DNA of 6,446 nt from Thermoplasmata archaeon (lineage in GTDB: Archaea; Thermoplasmatota; Thermoplasmata; Thermoplasmatales; Thermoplasmataceae): positions 1 to 6,446 of the forward strand of contig JAKBQO010000087.1 of the NCBI GenBank assembly GCA_021835185.1, read 5' to 3'. The notes beneath the pieces are model-generated. The model made no database searches. It worked only from the letters and a program-made list of their open reading frames with translations, and had not been told where the DNA came from. A program made the position numbers and the translations under genes. Shown here in pieces: positions 5,764-6,446 of the stretch. Positions within the stretch are counted from its first letter, which is position 1. Each line of letters starts with the position of its first letter.

Positions 5764-5836
5764 GGCCGGGGTGGGGTAATGGACATCCTTGGGGACTGTG
5801 GATCCCCGGACCCGGGTTCGATTCCCGGTCCCGGCC
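5764..5836 (+). tRNA. tRNA-His, anticodon GUG, with encoded G-1
   Basis: Full cloverleaf without an intron. G-1 (5764) pairs with C73 (5836), the histidine identity pair. The acceptor stem is 5765-5771 with 5829-5835, including one G7-U66 wobble. The anticodon stem is 5791-5795 with 5803-5807, and the loop CTGTGGA (5796-5802) holds anticodon GTG at 5798-5800. The T stem is 5812-5816 with 5824-5828, loop TTCGATT. The D stem (5774-5777 with 5786-5789) has a G-U pair and a U13-U22 mismatch, as I recall for other archaeal tRNA-His. CCA is not encoded (CTT follows C73). Odd point: position 15 (5779) is A, opposite C48 (5811), instead of the usual G15 that becomes archaeosine. Confidence 0.95.
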
Positions 5837-5840
5837 CTTG

Positions 5841-5849
5841 TTTCTTTTT
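5841..5849 (+). terminator. T-rich terminator after tRNA-His
   Basis: TTTCTTTTT begins 5 bases after the mature tRNA 3' end. A T-tract on the coding strand without a hairpin is the usual archaeal termination signal, often found directly after tRNA genes. Confidence 0.6.
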
Positions 5850-5903
5850 CTGTATATATGGGAATACCATGATTAATTGTTATTACTTTTGCCTCTAAAT
5901 AAT

Positions 5904-5952
5904 ATGTTTAAAGACCGCATAGGGAATGAAACCGATAGATTGAATTATAAAA
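5904..5952 (+). promoter_or_regulatory. Likely promoter region of dys, box unresolved
   Basis: Two TATA-like elements precede dys: TGTTTAAAG (5905-5913), which would give a leader of about 30 bases, and TTATAAAA (5945-5952), which lies so close to the ATG that its start site would fall a few bases inside the gene. No Shine-Dalgarno site is visible before the ATG at 5968. The sequence does not settle which box is used. A further AT-rich stretch, GTATATATG (5852-5860), is less likely because of its distance. Confidence 0.3.
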
Positions 5953-5967
5953 TTACTATTATGTCCC

Positions 5968-6446
5968 ATGGAAATAAAAAGAGAGGATTTGTTAAAGAAT
6001 CCTGTAAAGGACATGAAGATAAATAAAAACACTACTTTAATGCAATTAATGGAAATGTTTGGCACCAGCGGCGGTTTCACATCAAAAAAGGTATTTGAGG
6101 GTTATCAGATTTTAAAGGAGGAATTTACATCAGATGAAACCACATTTCTTTCATTCCCCGCAGATATAATATCTACTGGCACAAGAGGTATAATAAACCA
6201 GCTTGTAAAAAACAAACTTGTCGACGTTATTATCACTACCAACGGAACACTGGATCATGATATTGCACGTGTGTATACCGATTATTATGCAGGCACATTC
6301 AATTTTGGCGATGAAAAACTTAAGGACATGAATATAAACAGGTTGGGGAATGTATTTGTCCCTGATGAAAGCTATGGGGTCATAATAGAGGAAAAACTGA
6401 TGCCCATGATAGAGGAACTATACAACAAAAAGAAAGAATGGGCACC
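5968..6446 (+). CDS. dys: Deoxyhypusine synthase, 3' end missing
   Basis: Moves the aminobutyl group of spermidine, with NAD, onto a lysine of translation factor aIF5A, the key step in its maturation. The frame is open to the window end: 159 complete codons of a family usually a little over 300 residues long. Family landmarks in order: PVKDMKI (12-18), SGGFTSKKV (34-42), ISTGTRGII (68-76), VDVIITTNGTLDHDIAR (85-101; the TT-x-G-x-LDHD stretch belongs to the NAD/active-site region), and NRLGNVFVP (124-132). The catalytic lysine region lies beyond the window. ATG 5968 is the first in frame after a stop at 5941-5943 and places the VKDM segment at the usual distance from the N-terminus. It is separated from tRNA-His by 131 bases. 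Confidence 0.95.
   Translation, partial: MEIKREDLLKNPVKDMKINKNTTLMQLMEMFGTSGGFTSKKVFEGYQILKEEFTSDETTFLSFPADIISTGTRGIINQLVKNKLVDVIITTNGTLDHDIARVYTDYYAGTFNFGDEKLKDMNINRLGNVFVPDESYGVIIEEKLMPMIEELYNKKKEWA

Noticed and set aside
5904..6026. A 40-codon plus-strand frame overlapping the start of dys
   Set aside because: It has no Shine-Dalgarno site, its product resembles nothing, and most of it runs through the dys coding region in another frame.

Overview
The window looks like ordinary chromosome from an archaeon, most likely a member of the Thermoplasmatales or a close relative; the genus cannot be fixed. The evidence is an archaea-only gene set: archaeosine synthase, a single-domain Sm-like protein, exosome subunit Csl4, a METTL5-type rRNA methylase, deoxyhypusine synthase, and a tRNA-His with a genome-encoded G-1 and no encoded CCA. 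AT-rich DNA, TATA boxes placed about 25 bases before start codons (leaderless transcripts) and Shine-Dalgarno sites of the AGGTGA type also fit. No mobile element, CRISPR array, phage gene or sign of recent transfer was seen.

Layout. Bases 1-990 (+) hold the 3' part of ATP sulfurylase (sat), whose true start lies before the window. It converges on arcS (1119-2693, -). Upstream of arcS on the same strand is a tight cluster, csl4 - 52-residue coiled-coil protein - lsm (3677 down to 2732), with a 14-base overlap and a Shine-Dalgarno site built into a stop codon. The 52-residue gene is easy to miss. Further upstream on the minus strand is ctaB (3792-4685), which makes heme O. A divergent intergenic region carrying TAGCTA palindromes separates it from a plus-strand pair: an unrecognised 101-residue protein (4822-5127) overlapping a METTL5-like N6-adenine RNA methylase (5108-5722). 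tRNA-His (GUG) follows at 5764-5836, then the first half of deoxyhypusine synthase (dys, 5968 to the window end).

How the genes fit together. Most of the window serves RNA processing and translation: Csl4 and Lsm (RNA degradation and RNA binding), ArcS (tRNA G15 modification), METTL5-like methylase (small-subunit rRNA), tRNA-His and dys (aIF5A maturation). sat (sulfate activation) and ctaB (respiratory heme) are the metabolic exceptions. First genes of transcripts (arcS, ctaB, the 101-residue gene) look leaderless, while genes inside operons have good Shine-Dalgarno sites; csl4 seems to have a short leader.

No wholly new system is evident. The most promising new items are the 52-residue coiled-coil protein between csl4 and lsm, the 101-residue protein coupled to the METTL5-like methylase, and a tRNA-His with A at position 15, which removes the usual archaeosine site.
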